Origin: an uncultured Solobacterium sp. | Lineage (GTDB): Bacteria; Bacillota_I; Bacilli_A; Erysipelotrichales; Erysipelotrichaceae | Direction of reading: 5' to 3' | Assembly: GCA_946415785.1 (NCBI GenBank) | Contig: CAMKTV010000005.1 | Coordinates: forward strand, 1-49,387 | Length of the DNA stretch: 49,387 nt | Made by a program: the position numbers and the translations under genes | Shown here: positions 33,882 to 43,802 of the stretch, piece by piece | How positions within the stretch are numbered: the stretch's first letter is position 1 | Layout of the letters: the number at the start of each line of letters is the position of its first letter | Notes under the pieces: model-generated | Told to the model about the DNA's origin: nothing | What the model saw: only the letters and a program-made list of their open reading frames with translations | Databases searched by the model: none

Positions 33882-35542
33882 TGATAATTGGAAACCGTTA
33901 TGAAGTAATTAAAGAAATAGGCAAAGGCGGAATGGCCAATGTTTATTTGGCTCAGGATAAAGTATTAGATAGACAAGTCGCTATCAAGGTTTTAAAAGGC
34001 GATAATGGTGATGACCCATTAGCTTTAGAGAGATTTAAAAGAGAAGCCAATGCGGCAACAAAACTGTCACATCCAAATGCCGTAGATGTTTATGATGTAG
34101 GTGATGAAGGTGATTATCATTATATAGTCATGGAATATGTCAAAGGTCGTACCCTTAAACAGTTAATAAAAAGAAGGGGAGCTTTACCTCCTAAAGAAGC
34201 TGTCTGGGTAATTAAACAATTATCTTATGCCTTATTAGAAGCACATAAGAATGGCATTATTCATCGTGATATAAAATCACAGAACGTCTTAATCAAAGAT
34301 GATGGAACTGTCAAATTGGCAGACTTCGGAATTGCGGTAATTAATAATGCCGTACAGATAACTTCTAAAGGATCAATACTTGGCTCAGTACATTATTTGG
34401 CTCCTGAATTAGCTAAAGGTGGAAATGCCTCAATGCAATCAGATATCTATTCTTTAGGTATTGTTTTTTATGAATTACTTACAGGTGATGTTCCATATAA
34501 GGCTGATACACCAGTTCAGATTGCCTTAAAACATATTAAAAATGATGTTCCTTTTGTAAGAGACTTCAATCCTGATATTCCACAAGCTGTAGAAAATATC
34601 ATTATTAAAGCGACTGCACGTGATTTAAATCAACGTTATGCCAACATCGCTTTATTTATTAAAGACTTAAATCGCTGTTTAAAAGATGAAGCTAAAAATG
34701 ATGAACGCTTAATCTTAAAAGAAAATGACAATATTAAATTTGATAATATTCAGATTGCGAACAATGTCTCAAATGCAATGAAAAAGAAAAAAGAAGAAAA
34801 GACTACTGATTTCTTCAACATTTTCTTCATTATCATCATGTCCATGATTTCAATTGTAGCTATTATTATAATCTTATTTATAGCAGGTCGAATTGGCAAT
34901 AATACATCAACTGTAGAAGTGCCTGATTTAACAAATAAGACATTAAATGAAGCACGTGATATCTTATCAACTTATGGACTTTTAATTGATGATTCACAAA
35001 CTACCTGGGAACTAACTGATGATATTCCAAATAACGTCATCATCTCTTATACACCAGAAAAAGGAAGCTCTATTGAAAAGGGTAGCAAGATTAAAGTTGT
35101 TGTTTCTGAAGGTACATATGGCATCATGGAAAATTATGTTGGTAAGAATATTGAGGAAGTCTCAAAGACTTTGAAAGAATTAAATTTCAATGTAGAAAAA
35201 ATTGGCGTTGAATCAGATAAAGAAGTAGGAACCATTATTTCCCAAAGTGGTATTGAAGCAGGTGATAAATATAATCCAAATATTGTGAATAAAGTTTCCT
35301 TTACTTATTCACAAGAATATTCAATGTTGATTCCTTATGGAACTTTAGGAAGAAATGTTGATGAAGTCTATAATGAATTAACGGAAAAAGGTTTTAAAGT
35401 TAATAAAGAAACAATAAATGTTGATGATTTAAATGATAATGAAAAAGCTTATGGACAAGGAAATGTAGTAAGAATGAATCCAGTTGAAGGAACATTCTAT
35501 ATTCAAAAAGATGATAGCACTATCACTTTATATTATTACTAA
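33881..35542 (+). CDS. prkC: Ser/Thr protein kinase PrkC with PASTA repeats
   Basis: 553 residues: a Hanks-type kinase domain (1-about 265) with GKGGMANVYLAQD, VAIKVLKG, catalytic HRDIKSQNVLI, ADFGIAVI and an activation loop; a membrane helix (about 312-337); then three PASTA domains outside (about 341-405, 406-475, 476-553), starting VEVPDLTNKTLNEARDIL. PASTA domains sense muropeptides/lipid II. One PASTA fewer than some relatives, otherwise complete. Couples wall state to growth together with PrpC. In Bacillus rsgA follows; here rpe does. Confidence 0.96.
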   Translation: MIIGNRYEVIKEIGKGGMANVYLAQDKVLDRQVAIKVLKGDNGDDPLALERFKREANAATKLSHPNAVDVYDVGDEGDYHYIVMEYVKGRTLKQLIKRRGALPPKEAVWVIKQLSYALLEAHKNGIIHRDIKSQNVLIKDDGTVKLADFGIAVINNAVQITSKGSILGSVHYLAPELAKGGNASMQSDIYSLGIVFYELLTGDVPYKADTPVQIALKHIKNDVPFVRDFNPDIPQAVENIIIKATARDLNQRYANIALFIKDLNRCLKDEAKNDERLILKENDNIKFDNIQIANNVSNAMKKKKEEKTTDFFNIFFIIIMSMISIVAIIIILFIAGRIGNNTSTVEVPDLTNKTLNEARDILSTYGLLIDDSQTTWELTDDIPNNVIISYTPEKGSSIEKGSKIKVVVSEGTYGIMENYVGKNIEEVSKTLKELNFNVEKIGVESDKEVGTIISQSGIEAGDKYNPNIVNKVSFTYSQEYSMLIPYGTLGRNVDEVYNELTEKGFKVNKETINVDDLNDNEKAYGQGNVVRMNPVEGTFYIQKDDSTITLYYY

Positions 35543-35557
35543 AAGAAAGGACTATTT

Positions 35558-36208
35558 ATGATTATCGCTCCATCAATCTTATCTTTAGATTATAGTGAAT
35601 TTAAAAGTCAGCTTAATATCCTTAATGAAAATTGTGAATATATTCATTTTGATGTTATGGATGGTCATTTTGTGCCAAATCTAAGTTTTGGTCCAGATAT
35701 CTTTAAAGCATTTAGAAAGAATTCTAATTTATTTATGGATGTCCATTTGATGGTAAGTGATCCTTTTTATTTCTCTGATGTTTTTATTAAAGCAGGTGCT
35801 GATGGAATTACTTTTCATGATGAAGCTTTGCCAGATTTGGAATCTAAATTGGAACTGATTAATAAAATACACGACAATTATTGTAAAGCTGGTATTTCTA
35901 TAAAACCTAAAACTGATGTTTTAAGTATCATGCCGTTATTGGATGAAGTTGATTTAGTATTGGTAATGTCAGTTGAACCTGGATATGGTGGACAAGCATT
36001 TATTGAAGATACATATGAAAAAATAAAACAATTGAACGATTATCGTTTAAGAAAAAATCTTAACTATAAGATTGAAGTTGATGGCGGTGTAAATGATAAG
36101 AACGCCTATAAATTAAAAGAATGTGGAACAGATATTTTGGTGGCTGGTTCATTTGTATTTAAAGGCGATTTAAAAGCTAATATTGACAATCTAAAAGCTT
36201 TAGATTAA
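35558..36208 (+). CDS. rpe: Ribulose-phosphate 3-epimerase
   Basis: 216 residues of TIM-barrel epimerase: IIAPSILSLDYSEF, FDVMDGHFVPNLSFGPD (metal and catalytic Asp), DVHLMVSDP, ITFHDEAL, VMSVEPGYGGQAFIE and KIEVDGGVNDKNA. It interconverts ribulose- and xylulose-5-phosphate in the pentose phosphate path. AAAGGA lies upstream. The gap to prkC is 15 bases, so it belongs to the same operon. Confidence 0.96.
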   Translation: MIIAPSILSLDYSEFKSQLNILNENCEYIHFDVMDGHFVPNLSFGPDIFKAFRKNSNLFMDVHLMVSDPFYFSDVFIKAGADGITFHDEALPDLESKLELINKIHDNYCKAGISIKPKTDVLSIMPLLDEVDLVLVMSVEPGYGGQAFIEDTYEKIKQLNDYRLRKNLNYKIEVDGGVNDKNAYKLKECGTDILVAGSFVFKGDLKANIDNLKALD

Positions 36209-36238
36209 TTTAATATTTTTAAAAAGGAAGGTGCCTAT

Positions 36239-38413
36239 ATGAGCAGTCTATTAATTGTTGTTTTGTTTATATCTATACTTGCCTTAACTTATGCAGCTTT
36301 TAACTTTTTTAAAGTAAAAAAGATGCCTGAAGGAAGTGAAGAAATGTCTGAGATTGCTAAGGCAATTAGAATTGGTGCCAACGCTTTTATTAATTATGAA
36401 TATAAGATTGTCGTTGTTGTAGCGATAATTATTGCCACCTTATTATCAATTCTTGTTTCAATTCATTGTGCCATAGGCTTTTTATTAGGTGCAAGTTTAT
36501 CAGCCTTAGCTGGTTATATTGGCATGAGGATTGCGACCTATGCCAATGTCAGAGTTTCAAATGCTGCCAATGAGACAAAGAATTTAGGCAAGACTTTAAA
36601 AGTTGCCTTTCAAGGTGGCTCAGTAATGGGGCTATGTGTAGGTGGTTTTGCCTTACTTGGTGTAGTTCTTATTTATTTGATCTTTGGTATAGGACTAGGC
36701 CAATTAAATGAACTTGAACATTATACAAACTGGTTAGGAATTACTTTTATTCCTTTTACAATGACTTTTTCAGGCTATGCATTAGGATGTTCAATCATTG
36801 CGATATTTAACAGAATTGGCGGTGGTATATATACAAAGGCAGCTGATATGGGTGCTGACTTAGTAGGCAAAACGGAAGCTAATATACCTGAAGATGATCC
36901 TAGAAACCCCGCAACTATCGCTGATAATGTTGGCGACAATGTTGGTGATGTGGCAGGACTTGGAAGTGATTTATTAGAATCATATGTCGGAGCTTTATCA
37001 TCATGTGTTATTTTAGGCTTCCATTTATATGCCACAAGTACTGCAACAACAGGTGATATTTCAATTGAATTATTAAAGAGATTATATTTATATCCTGTTT
37101 TGTTTGCAGGCTTTGGCTTATTGGCGTGTTGCATAGGAATTGCATCATTATTGTTTAAAAAGAATATTTCAACAAATCCACATAAAGAATTAAATAGTTC
37201 AACCTATATCTCTGCTTGTTTAACTATTATTGGTGGTTTTGTATTGTCTAATCTCATGTTTAAAGGAATGGATACCAGTGCTTTGAAATTTAAATTAGGA
37301 TATCTATCACCATTTATTGGTGCAAGCATCGGTATTGTTGCGGGTATCTTAATTGGCGCATTCGCTGAATATTATACGAGCACTGATTATAAGCCGACAA
37401 AAGATGTTGCCAAAGCATCAATTGAAGGTCCAGCACTTACAATAACTCAAGGCTTAGCCTTAGGCATGAAATCTTGTATGTTACCTTGTACAATACTTGG
37501 TATCGGCATCATTATCGCTTATACAATTGCGGGCTTTTATGGTGTGGCAATGTCGGCTCTAGGCATGCTTTCATTTGTGTCAGCTACTGTATCTGTTGAT
37601 ACATATGGGCCTATTTCGGATAATGCAGGGGGCATTGCCGAGATGTCAAATCTTGGTGAAGATGTTAGAGAAATAACTGATGAATTAGATTCAGTTGGCA
37701 ATACTACAGCAGCAATCGGCAAGGGCTTTGCGATTGGTTCTGGCGGCTTAGCTGCCTTAGCTTTAATGATTTCTTATTTATATTCTTTTAATGATCCACA
37801 AACTGATTTAGTTTTAAATATAATTGAACCAATGACTTTGGCTGGCGGCATTATTGGTGCTGCTTTACCATTTATCTTTTCTGGTATTTTAATTGAAGCA
37901 GTAGCCAAGGCTGCTAGAAAAATGGTTGATGAAGTAAGAAGACAGTTCAAACTTTATCCAGGCATTTTAAATGGAACTGAAAAACCAGATTATAAAACTT
38001 GTATTGAAATTTCAAGTAAGGGCGCAATTGGTGAAATGAAGATACCTTCAGTTGTTGCGGTACTAGTACCTGTTGTTTCTGGCTTTATCTTTGGACCTAA
38101 TTTTGTGGGTGGTATCTTAATAGGTTCGACATTATCAGCTATCATGCTGGCAATCTTTACCGGTAATGCTGGTGGAGCATGGGATAATGGCAAAAAATAT
38201 ATTGAAACAGGGGCAATTGAAGGCAATGGCAAAGGCTCACAAGCTCACAAGGCTGCTGTAGTTGGTGATACAGTTGGTGATCCTTTAAAAGATACCGTTG
38301 GACCATGTCTTGATATCTTTATTAAAATAATGGCCAATGTTTCTTTAGTAGCTGTTTCAATATTCTCTAAATATAATATTTGGTCATTTGTTGAAAAATT
38401 ATTAAATAAATAA
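36239..38413 (+). CDS. hppA: Membrane-bound ion-pumping pyrophosphatase, K+-dependent type
   Basis: 724 residues with about 16 membrane helices. The catalytic region reads AADMGADLVGKTEANIPEDDPRNPATIADNVGDNVGDVAG; SFVSATVSVDTYGPISDNAGGIAEM and NAGGAWDNGKKYIE complete the PPi site. GNTTAAIGKGFAIGSGGLA (about residue 487) has Ala where the K+-independent class has Lys, so it is a K+-requiring enzyme; whether it pumps H+ or Na+ cannot be told here. It recovers energy from PPi. AAGGAAGG precedes the ATG. Its place between rpe and rpmB is not the Bacillus order. Confidence 0.95.
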   Translation: MSSLLIVVLFISILALTYAAFNFFKVKKMPEGSEEMSEIAKAIRIGANAFINYEYKIVVVVAIIIATLLSILVSIHCAIGFLLGASLSALAGYIGMRIATYANVRVSNAANETKNLGKTLKVAFQGGSVMGLCVGGFALLGVVLIYLIFGIGLGQLNELEHYTNWLGITFIPFTMTFSGYALGCSIIAIFNRIGGGIYTKAADMGADLVGKTEANIPEDDPRNPATIADNVGDNVGDVAGLGSDLLESYVGALSSCVILGFHLYATSTATTGDISIELLKRLYLYPVLFAGFGLLACCIGIASLLFKKNISTNPHKELNSSTYISACLTIIGGFVLSNLMFKGMDTSALKFKLGYLSPFIGASIGIVAGILIGAFAEYYTSTDYKPTKDVAKASIEGPALTITQGLALGMKSCMLPCTILGIGIIIAYTIAGFYGVAMSALGMLSFVSATVSVDTYGPISDNAGGIAEMSNLGEDVREITDELDSVGNTTAAIGKGFAIGSGGLAALALMISYLYSFNDPQTDLVLNIIEPMTLAGGIIGAALPFIFSGILIEAVAKAARKMVDEVRRQFKLYPGILNGTEKPDYKTCIEISSKGAIGEMKIPSVVAVLVPVVSGFIFGPNFVGGILIGSTLSAIMLAIFTGNAGGAWDNGKKYIETGAIEGNGKGSQAHKAAVVGDTVGDPLKDTVGPCLDIFIKIMANVSLVAVSIFSKYNIWSFVEKLLNK

Positions 38414-38434
38414 AAAAAGATTCTTACGAATCTT
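38412..38434. terminator. Terminator between hppA and rpmB
   Basis: Stem AAGATTC (38417-38423) with GAATCTT (38428-38434), 4-base loop. Seven A on the left side give a good U-tract for the rpmB transcript (minus); the plus-strand side for hppA is weaker. Confidence 0.75.
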
Positions 38435-38435
38435 A

Positions 38436-38630
38436 TTAAGCCTTACTAGCTTGAGCTTTTAAACTTCTTAAGGCACGGGCAGAGGCTTTTACCTTTTTAG
38501 GCTTGCCATCAACCATAATAGTTGCTGTTTGTAAGTTTACATTCCATTTACGACGAGTTGCCTTTAATGAATGTGAACGGTTATTGCCAGATAAAGGCTT
38601 TTTACCAGATAGTTCGCATGTTCTAGACAT
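38436..38630 (-). CDS. rpmB: 50S ribosomal protein bL28
   Basis: 64 residues: MSRTCELSGKKPLSGNNRSH, SLKATRRKWNVNLQTATIMVDGKPKKVKASARALRSLKAQ, the full bL28 pattern with a single N-terminal Cys (zinc-free form). AAAGGAGG lies 8 bases before the ATG. Divergent from ftsA, convergent with hppA. Confidence 0.97.
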   Translation of the reverse strand: MSRTCELSGKKPLSGNNRSHSLKATRRKWNVNLQTATIMVDGKPKKVKASARALRSLKAQASKA

Positions 38631-38666
38631 GATAGGAGCCTCCTTTCATAAAACTAATGCTTTATT

Positions 38667-38695
38667 AATTTACCATACTATAACTTAAAAATCAA
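38667..38695 (-). promoter_or_regulatory. rpmB promoter
   Basis: Minus strand TTGATT (38690-38695), 17-base spacer ending in TGG, TAAATT (38667-38672); leader of about 30 bases with the AAAGGAGG site. Confidence 0.55.
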
Positions 38696-38751
38696 CAGCA
38701 ATCTTACAAAAAATGTCTTAAAAGCCTTTCTAGATAGATGTTTTTATGTTG

Positions 38752-38767
38752 TATAATTATTAATATG
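38752..38767 (+). promoter_or_regulatory. -10 box giving a predicted leaderless ftsA mRNA
   Basis: TATAAT (38752-38757), 7 bases (TATTAAT), ATG at 38765. No Shine-Dalgarno. The box position rules out an upstream in-frame ATG at 38738 as the start, since it would lie before the transcript. Confidence 0.65.
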
Positions 38768-40012
38768 AAACAGGTTTATGCAACTTTAAAATTTGATGAC
38801 AACAAATTACAAATTCTTGTAGCGGAATATTCTAATACACGTTTTAATATCATTGCTACTTATAATAGTAATATTGAAGGCATTGTTGATTATAAGATAG
38901 TAGATAAAGAGAGAGTTCTTTCTTATATTAATAGTGGTATCGAAAGTGTTACTAAAAAGATTGGTGCTAAATTAGAGAAAGTAGTTTTATTAGTACCTCC
39001 ACTTAATTTTAAGAAAATATCATTAAAAGTTTCTGTTATACCAACAGATGGTTATTTTAAAAAATCAGATGTTGCCAGAGCTATCACAAATTCTTTAAAA
39101 GCTGAAGTTGATGATAACTTAGTGGTCGTTAACACTTTAATATCAAAATATACAATCAATGGTATATCTTCAAGAAGATTTAATGAATTTGAAAAATGTG
39201 ATGAAGCATTTTTAGATGTTGATCTGTTATGTGCTGATAAAGAAATAATCTATTCTTATGTAGGTCTTTTATATAAAGCAGGACTAGAAGTATTAGATAT
39301 CGTTTTAAATAATTATGCGATTGCCAAAGAAAGTGTTCTTTTAGATAATTCAATCAATAAAAATATTATCTTATTAGATATTGGTAAAAATGTTACTTAT
39401 TTAACATTATTATCTAAAGGACATTTGATGGGTAGTGAAATCATATATGATGGTTTAGGCAATATGTATGAAGAAGTATATAAGAAATATCATTTGCCTA
39501 CATCGATTATTCCTAGACTTACTAAATATAATGTTGATTTCAATTCACCTTATCCAAATGATGCAATATATGCCTGGAACAATGAAGGCAAGACTAGTAC
39601 ATTAACAATAAAAGAATTATCAGATTTTATTGAAAAACCATTAAATGATTATTTAGAAAAAATAATTGCCATGTGTAAGCCAATAATTGAAAAGGGAGCT
39701 GATATGTGGGTGTGTGGTGAAGGTTCTAATATGGCTGCCTTAATTAAAAGACTAAGGAATATGGCAAATATTGAAGTCAAGACATATTTCCCTGATACAA
39801 TAGGGGCAAGAAATAGTGAATTATGTGCTACTTATGGTGCGTTATATGTTTATCGTGAAAAGGCTAGTCTAAATAATCTAGATGTAGCTTGTCTAAATAG
39901 TGTAGAATATGAGAAGGTTGTTGGACAGATTCAGGAAGATGAAGAAAGCGAATCAATCACAACCAAAATAAAGAATTTATTTGAGATATATAAAGATAGG
40001 GGGGATATCTAA
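38765..40012 (+). CDS. ftsA: Divergent cell division protein FtsA
   Basis: 415 residues of actin-like ATPase build: [18 protein letters not shown] (phosphate 1), an SHS2-like insertion with [40 protein letters not shown] (phosphate 2, with DIG), and [15 protein letters not shown] (adenosine region, normally GG). The last 16 residues ([16 protein letters not shown]) form an amphipathic helix for membrane binding. Sequence is far from Bacillus FtsA, but gene order (directly before ftsZ, with TAATG overlap) supports it. It tethers FtsZ to the membrane. Only ftsA and ftsZ are present, away from any wall-synthesis cluster. Confidence 0.85.
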   Translation: MKQVYATLKFDDNKLQILVAEYSNTRFNIIATYNSNIEGIVDYKIVDKERVLSYINSGIESVTKKIGAKLEKVVLLVPPLNFKKISLKVSVIPTDGYFKKSDVARAITNSLKAEVDDNLVVVNTLISKYTINGISSRRFNEFEKCDEAFLDVDLLCADKEIIYSYVGLLYKAGLEVLDIVLNNYAIAKESVLLDNSINKNIILLDIGKNVTYLTLLSKGHLMGSEIIYDGLGNMYEEVYKKYHLPTSIIPRLTKYNVDFNSPYPNDAIYAWNNEGKTSTLTIKELSDFIEKPLNDYLEKIIAMCKPIIEKGADMWVCGEGSNMAALIKRLRNMANIEVKTYFPDTIGARNSELCATYGALYVYREKASLNNLDVACLNSVEYEKVVGQIQEDEESESITTKIKNLFEIYKDRGDI

Positions 40013-41139
40013 TGACTATTAAACCAGAATACAATCAAGTGGCTAGAATCAAGGTCTTTGGTGTTGGTGGTGCTGGCTGCAATGCAGTTAATAGAATGGT
40101 TAATGATGGCGTCAAAGGCGTAGAATTTTATGTATGTAACACTGATTTACAAAATTTAAATTTATCAAAATGTCGCAACAAGATCGTTCTAGGAAAGAAT
40201 ACTACTAAAGGTTTAGGATCAGGTGGTAACCCTGAAATAGGCCAAAAAGCAGCCATTGAATCAGAAGATGAAATAAGAGCAGCATTAGCCAATACTGATA
40301 TGGCATTCATCACTTGTGGTATGGGTGGTGGCACTGGTACTGGTGCAGCTCCAATCTTCGCTAAGTTGGCCAAAGAAGCAGGCGCTTTAACAGTAGGTGT
40401 TGTAACAACTCCGTTTGATTTTGAAGGTCGCAGAAGAAGTGACCAAGCTAATGTTGGTATTGAACAATTAAAACAATATATTGATTCATTAATCGTTGTT
40501 TCAAATAATCGACTTCTTTCTGTTTTAGGAAAGATTCCAATGGAAAACGCTTTTGAAGAAGCTGACAATGTATTAAGACAAGGTGTCACAACAATTACTG
40601 ATCTGATTGCCGTTCCAGCCTTCATCAATCTTGACTTCGCTGATGTTAAGACAGTAATGGCCAACAAAGGAACAGCCCTAATCGGTATTGGTATGGGCAA
40701 CGGTGAAAATAAAGCCAAAGAAGCAGCAGCTAAAGCTATTAAATCTCCACTTCTTGACGCTCAAATCAAAGGTGCTAAAGCTGCCATCATCAATGTTACT
40801 GGTGGTCCAGGCATTACTTTCAATGATTCAAGTGTCGCTATTGAATATATCAAAGAAGCAGCAGGCAATGATATTGATATCATCTATGGTGTAGCTATCA
40901 ACAATCAATTAGGTGAAAATATCATCGTCACAGTAATCGCAACAGGATTTGAACTTCCAAACACTAAGACCACAAAACAAAATACAACATTATTTGTTTC
41001 TCCAAAAGAAGAAACACCTAAACCTGTAGAAGAAAACAAACCTGTTGTAAAAGAAGAAGTAGAAGAAAAGGTTGAAAAAGTATCTGTTGACAAAACAGAA
41101 GAGGATGATGCCTTGGCCTTCTTCTCAAAAAGAGTTTAA
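40012..41139 (+). CDS. ftsZ: Cell division GTPase FtsZ
   Basis: 375 residues: [18 protein letters not shown], the T4 loop [12 protein letters not shown] at about 104-115, [16 protein letters not shown], and the T7 loop [15 protein letters not shown]. An acidic Lys/Glu-rich linker (about 320-360) precedes the C-terminal peptide [11 protein letters not shown], a variant of the FtsA-binding tail. It polymerises into the Z-ring. GGGG (in GGGGATATCTA) lies before the ATG. A terminator follows directly. Confidence 0.98.
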   Translation: MTIKPEYNQVARIKVFGVGGAGCNAVNRMVNDGVKGVEFYVCNTDLQNLNLSKCRNKIVLGKNTTKGLGSGGNPEIGQKAAIESEDEIRAALANTDMAFITCGMGGGTGTGAAPIFAKLAKEAGALTVGVVTTPFDFEGRRRSDQANVGIEQLKQYIDSLIVVSNNRLLSVLGKIPMENAFEEADNVLRQGVTTITDLIAVPAFINLDFADVKTVMANKGTALIGIGMGNGENKAKEAAAKAIKSPLLDAQIKGAKAAIINVTGGPGITFNDSSVAIEYIKEAAGNDIDIIYGVAINNQLGENIIVTVIATGFELPNTKTTKQNTTLFVSPKEETPKPVEENKPVVKEEVEEKVEKVSVDKTEEDDALAFFSKRV

Positions 41140-41143
41140 TCAT

Positions 41144-41172
41144 AATGGATTTCAATAGAAATCCATTTTTTT
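41144..41172 (+). terminator. ftsZ terminator
   Basis: Stem 41144-41153 with 41158-41167 (AATGGATTTC against GAAATCCATT), 4-base loop AATA, then a T run. Confidence 0.9.
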
Positions 41173-41207
41173 AATTTTTATCATTATCGATTAGTGTTTA
41201 TATCATT

Positions 41208-41235
41208 TTGAAAAAAATAGTTTTTTTGGTATTAT
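41208..41235 (+). promoter_or_regulatory. Promoter of the corC-type operon
   Basis: TTGAAA (41208-41213), 16-base spacer, TATTAT (41230-41235); predicted start near 41242. Confidence 0.6.
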
Positions 41236-41259
41236 TGATATATTGAAAGGTGAATAAAA

Positions 41260-41328
41260 TTGGAAGTTCCTTTATCCGCTAACTTTAAGATAACAAACAA
41301 CACCCCTAAGGAGTGTCTTTATGAATAA
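41260..41328 (+). CDS. Possible 22-codon upstream ORF coupled to the corC-type gene
   Basis: From a TTG at 41260 (AAAGGTG 7 bases upstream, 41247-41252) runs an ORF of 22 codons, [22 protein letters not shown], that ends at TAA 41326-41328, overlapping the next gene's ATG (41321) by 8 bases. Its AAG GAG codons are the next gene's Shine-Dalgarno. A hairpin, ACAC-C-CC with GG-A-GTGT (41300-41316), would hide that site unless ribosomes translate through it. A short coupling ORF is the likely role; TTG starts and short length make it uncertain. Confidence 0.4.
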   Translation: MEVPLSANFKITNNTPKECLYE

Positions 41329-42565
41329 TACAACAATCATCGTTCTTCTTGTTATATTGGTATTTTTAAGTGCTTTCTTTTCTGCCAGTGAGACAGCATT
41401 TTCATCATTAAATAAAATTAGACTGAAGTATTTAGCTAATAATGGAAATAAAAAAGCTTTAAAAACATTAGAAATGGCTGAAGATTTTAATGAAGTTTTA
41501 AGTGTTGTTTTAGTAGGTAATAATGTTGTTAATATTTTAAGTGCTTCATTAGCTACTTATTTATTTGTATCTTTATTTAAAGAAAATGGTGTCGCTTATT
41601 CAACTATTATTATGACAATAGTTGTATTGATTTTTGGTGAAGTAGCACCTAAGACAATGGCTAAAGCACAACCAGAAAAATATGCCATGGCAGTTTATGG
41701 TGTCATAAGATTCTTATCATTTATCTTTAAGCCAATAACATTAATCATTAATGGTATTGCCAATCTTTGTGCCAAGATATTCAAATCAGAAGATAGTGAA
41801 GAATTTAGAAGTGAAGAATTCATAACCATGGTTGAAGAGGCTCAAGAAGAAGGCGACATGGATGAAGATGAAGCTGATTTGATAACCAATGCAATTGAAT
41901 TCAATGACCAGGATGTAGGTAAAGTCTTTACGCCAAGAGTTGATGTCATTGCAATTGAAATAGGCGATCCTTTAGATAAGATTGATAAGTTATTTAGAGA
42001 ATCAGGTTATTCACGTTTACCTGTCTATGAAGATTCTTTAGATAACATTATTGGTGTTTTACATGAAAAAGATTTTTATTATCTATATCAAAACAATAAG
42101 AAAAATATCAGACCAGTATTAGGTAAACCAGTTTATACAAGTGAACATGTAAAGATCAGCGCTCTTTTAAAACAGCTTCAACAAGCTAAATCGCATATGG
42201 CAGTAGTATTGGATGAATATGGTGGTACTGCTGGTATTATCACAATGGAAGATGTTCTAGAAGAAATAGTAGGTGAAATCTATGATGAACATGATGAAGT
42301 GGTTGAGTATTTTAAGAAAGTAGATGATAAGACATATTTAGTCAATTGTGATGCTGATATTGAAGACATGTTTGAATATTTTGATATTAATGTTACAGAA
42401 GAATATGATTTTAATACCGTATCAGGTTGGGTTATTCATATGATGGATAAGATTCCAAATATTGGTGAAAGTTTTGAATATAAAAACCTTAAAGTAACCA
42501 TCAGTGATAGTGATGAAAAGACGATCAACGAAATTAAAATAGAGATTATTAATTTAGATGAATAA
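41321..42565 (+). CDS. CorC/HlyC-type membrane protein (DUF21-CBS-CorC)
   Basis: 414 residues: a DUF21 domain with three to four membrane helices ([32 protein letters not shown]... [23 protein letters not shown]), two CBS domains ([12 protein letters not shown]..., [57 protein letters not shown]) and a CorC_HlyC C-terminal domain (VSGWVIHMM). Family members are tied to Mg2+/Co2+ export; older names call them hemolysins. AAGGAG lies 7 bases before the ATG in a hairpin with a short upstream ORF. Overlaps the M16-like gene by 8 bases. Confidence 0.93.
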   Translation: MNNTTIIVLLVILVFLSAFFSASETAFSSLNKIRLKYLANNGNKKALKTLEMAEDFNEVLSVVLVGNNVVNILSASLATYLFVSLFKENGVAYSTIIMTIVVLIFGEVAPKTMAKAQPEKYAMAVYGVIRFLSFIFKPITLIINGIANLCAKIFKSEDSEEFRSEEFITMVEEAQEEGDMDEDEADLITNAIEFNDQDVGKVFTPRVDVIAIEIGDPLDKIDKLFRESGYSRLPVYEDSLDNIIGVLHEKDFYYLYQNNKKNIRPVLGKPVYTSEHVKISALLKQLQQAKSHMAVVLDEYGGTAGIITMEDVLEEIVGEIYDEHDEVVEYFKKVDDKTYLVNCDADIEDMFEYFDINVTEEYDFNTVSGWVIHMMDKIPNIGESFEYKNLKVTISDSDEKTINEIKIEIINLDE

Positions 42566-43802
42566 AACTTTAGATTACAAACAGATAGATAATCTGTTTT
42601 TGATTAAGACTAATAAATATAAAACTATCAGTATGAGTTTTCTTTTTTCAATCCCTTTTGATAAGAAGACTTTTTTATCATTAAAACTATTAAGCAATTA
42701 TTTAGGACATTATTCTAAAACTTATCCTAGTAAAGAAAAGATGATTCAAGCAAAAGAGAATCTTTATTTAGCAGCTTTTTTAAGTGAAATAAAAATTATT
42801 AGTAATATCATATCTTTTCAGATTGAATATAATTTCGTCAATCCTTGTTTTCTAAATGATTTGACGACTGATGACTTTTTAGATTTCTTTAAAGAATGTC
42901 TTTATAATGTTTATTTTAATGAAAAATTATTAAAAGAATTTAAAAATGATTATAAAGATAAGACAAAAAGAAAGCTTGATCAGCCAAGTGAATATGCGAA
43001 AAAAAGAGTATTTGAAATTCTTTCTAAAGATGAAGAATCATTATCATATCTTGGCAATGACTATTTAAATGAAATTGATGATATAAGTATTGATGATATT
43101 AAAAATATTTATGGATTATTATTTAAAGATTTTGGTTTAAATATCTTTTTAGTCGGTAATTATGATGAGAAATTATTAGAATTTGTAAAGGGCTTTAAAG
43201 AAAACCGCCACTTTTCTATTTTGAATAAAGCGTTGGACTTAAAAGATTATGGAGAAATAATTGAAGAAAAGAATACTAAAAAATCAATTCTTTCTGTTGT
43301 CTATAAAACACCATATAATCGTAAACATTCTGATTTTTACGCCTTTATCTTAGGTAACGTCTTGCTTGGAGCCTTACCGACATCTTTATTATTTGAAGAA
43401 ATAAGAGAAAAATTATCTTATTGTTACTACATAAATGCTAATTATGATACATATAGCGGGATTGTCAGAATAAATACAGGCATTGATGATAAGAATTATA
43501 AGAATGTCATAAAAGAAATAAACAAACAGATTAAACGTTTAATCGATCTAGATTATGACAAGAATAAATTAGAACTTGCGAAAAAGATGATGAGTGATGT
43601 TTTAAAATCAGCTCCAGATGATTATTTGTGGTATGAAGATTATTTGTATCGTAATTTCTTAAATGGTATTGAAATCAGTACTGATGAATATTTAAAAGAA
43701 TTAAATGAAGTTAGTGCTGTTGATATAAGTAGAGTATTCTCTAATTATTCACATGTTTTAACTCATTTATTAAAAGGTAATGAAGATGAAAAGATATCAT
43801 AA
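42558..43802 (+). CDS. Inactive M16-family peptidase-like protein (YmfF-type)
   Basis: 414 residues with the two-lobe M16 layout (SLKLLSNYLGHYSKTYPSKEKMIQAKENLYLAA... SILSVVYKTPYNRKHSDFYAFILGNVLLGALPTSLLFEEIREKLSYCYYINANYDTYSGIVRI...), but no HxxEH metal site in the first lobe. The R-E-K-L-S-Y-x-Y substrate motif in the second lobe is kept. In Firmicutes, such inactive subunits pair with an active one (YmfF/YmfH); the next gene is that active one. Likely a heterodimeric zinc protease for small peptides (inference). Confidence 0.88.
   Translation: MNKTLDYKQIDNLFLIKTNKYKTISMSFLFSIPFDKKTFLSLKLLSNYLGHYSKTYPSKEKMIQAKENLYLAAFLSEIKIISNIISFQIEYNFVNPCFLNDLTTDDFLDFFKECLYNVYFNEKLLKEFKNDYKDKTKRKLDQPSEYAKKRVFEILSKDEESLSYLGNDYLNEIDDISIDDIKNIYGLLFKDFGLNIFLVGNYDEKLLEFVKGFKENRHFSILNKALDLKDYGEIIEEKNTKKSILSVVYKTPYNRKHSDFYAFILGNVLLGALPTSLLFEEIREKLSYCYYINANYDTYSGIVRINTGIDDKNYKNVIKEINKQIKRLIDLDYDKNKLELAKKMMSDVLKSAPDDYLWYEDYLYRNFLNGIEISTDEYLKELNEVSAVDISRVFSNYSHVLTHLLKGNEDEKIS

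Noticed and set aside
38738-38764. Upstream ATG for ftsA at 38738
   Set aside because: It precedes the TATAAT box at 38752, so it would not be on the transcript.
40128-40718. 196-codon open frame opposite ftsZ
   Set aside because: It is the mirror of ftsZ codon bias: no ribosome binding site, no recognisable family, Pro/Ser-rich composition.
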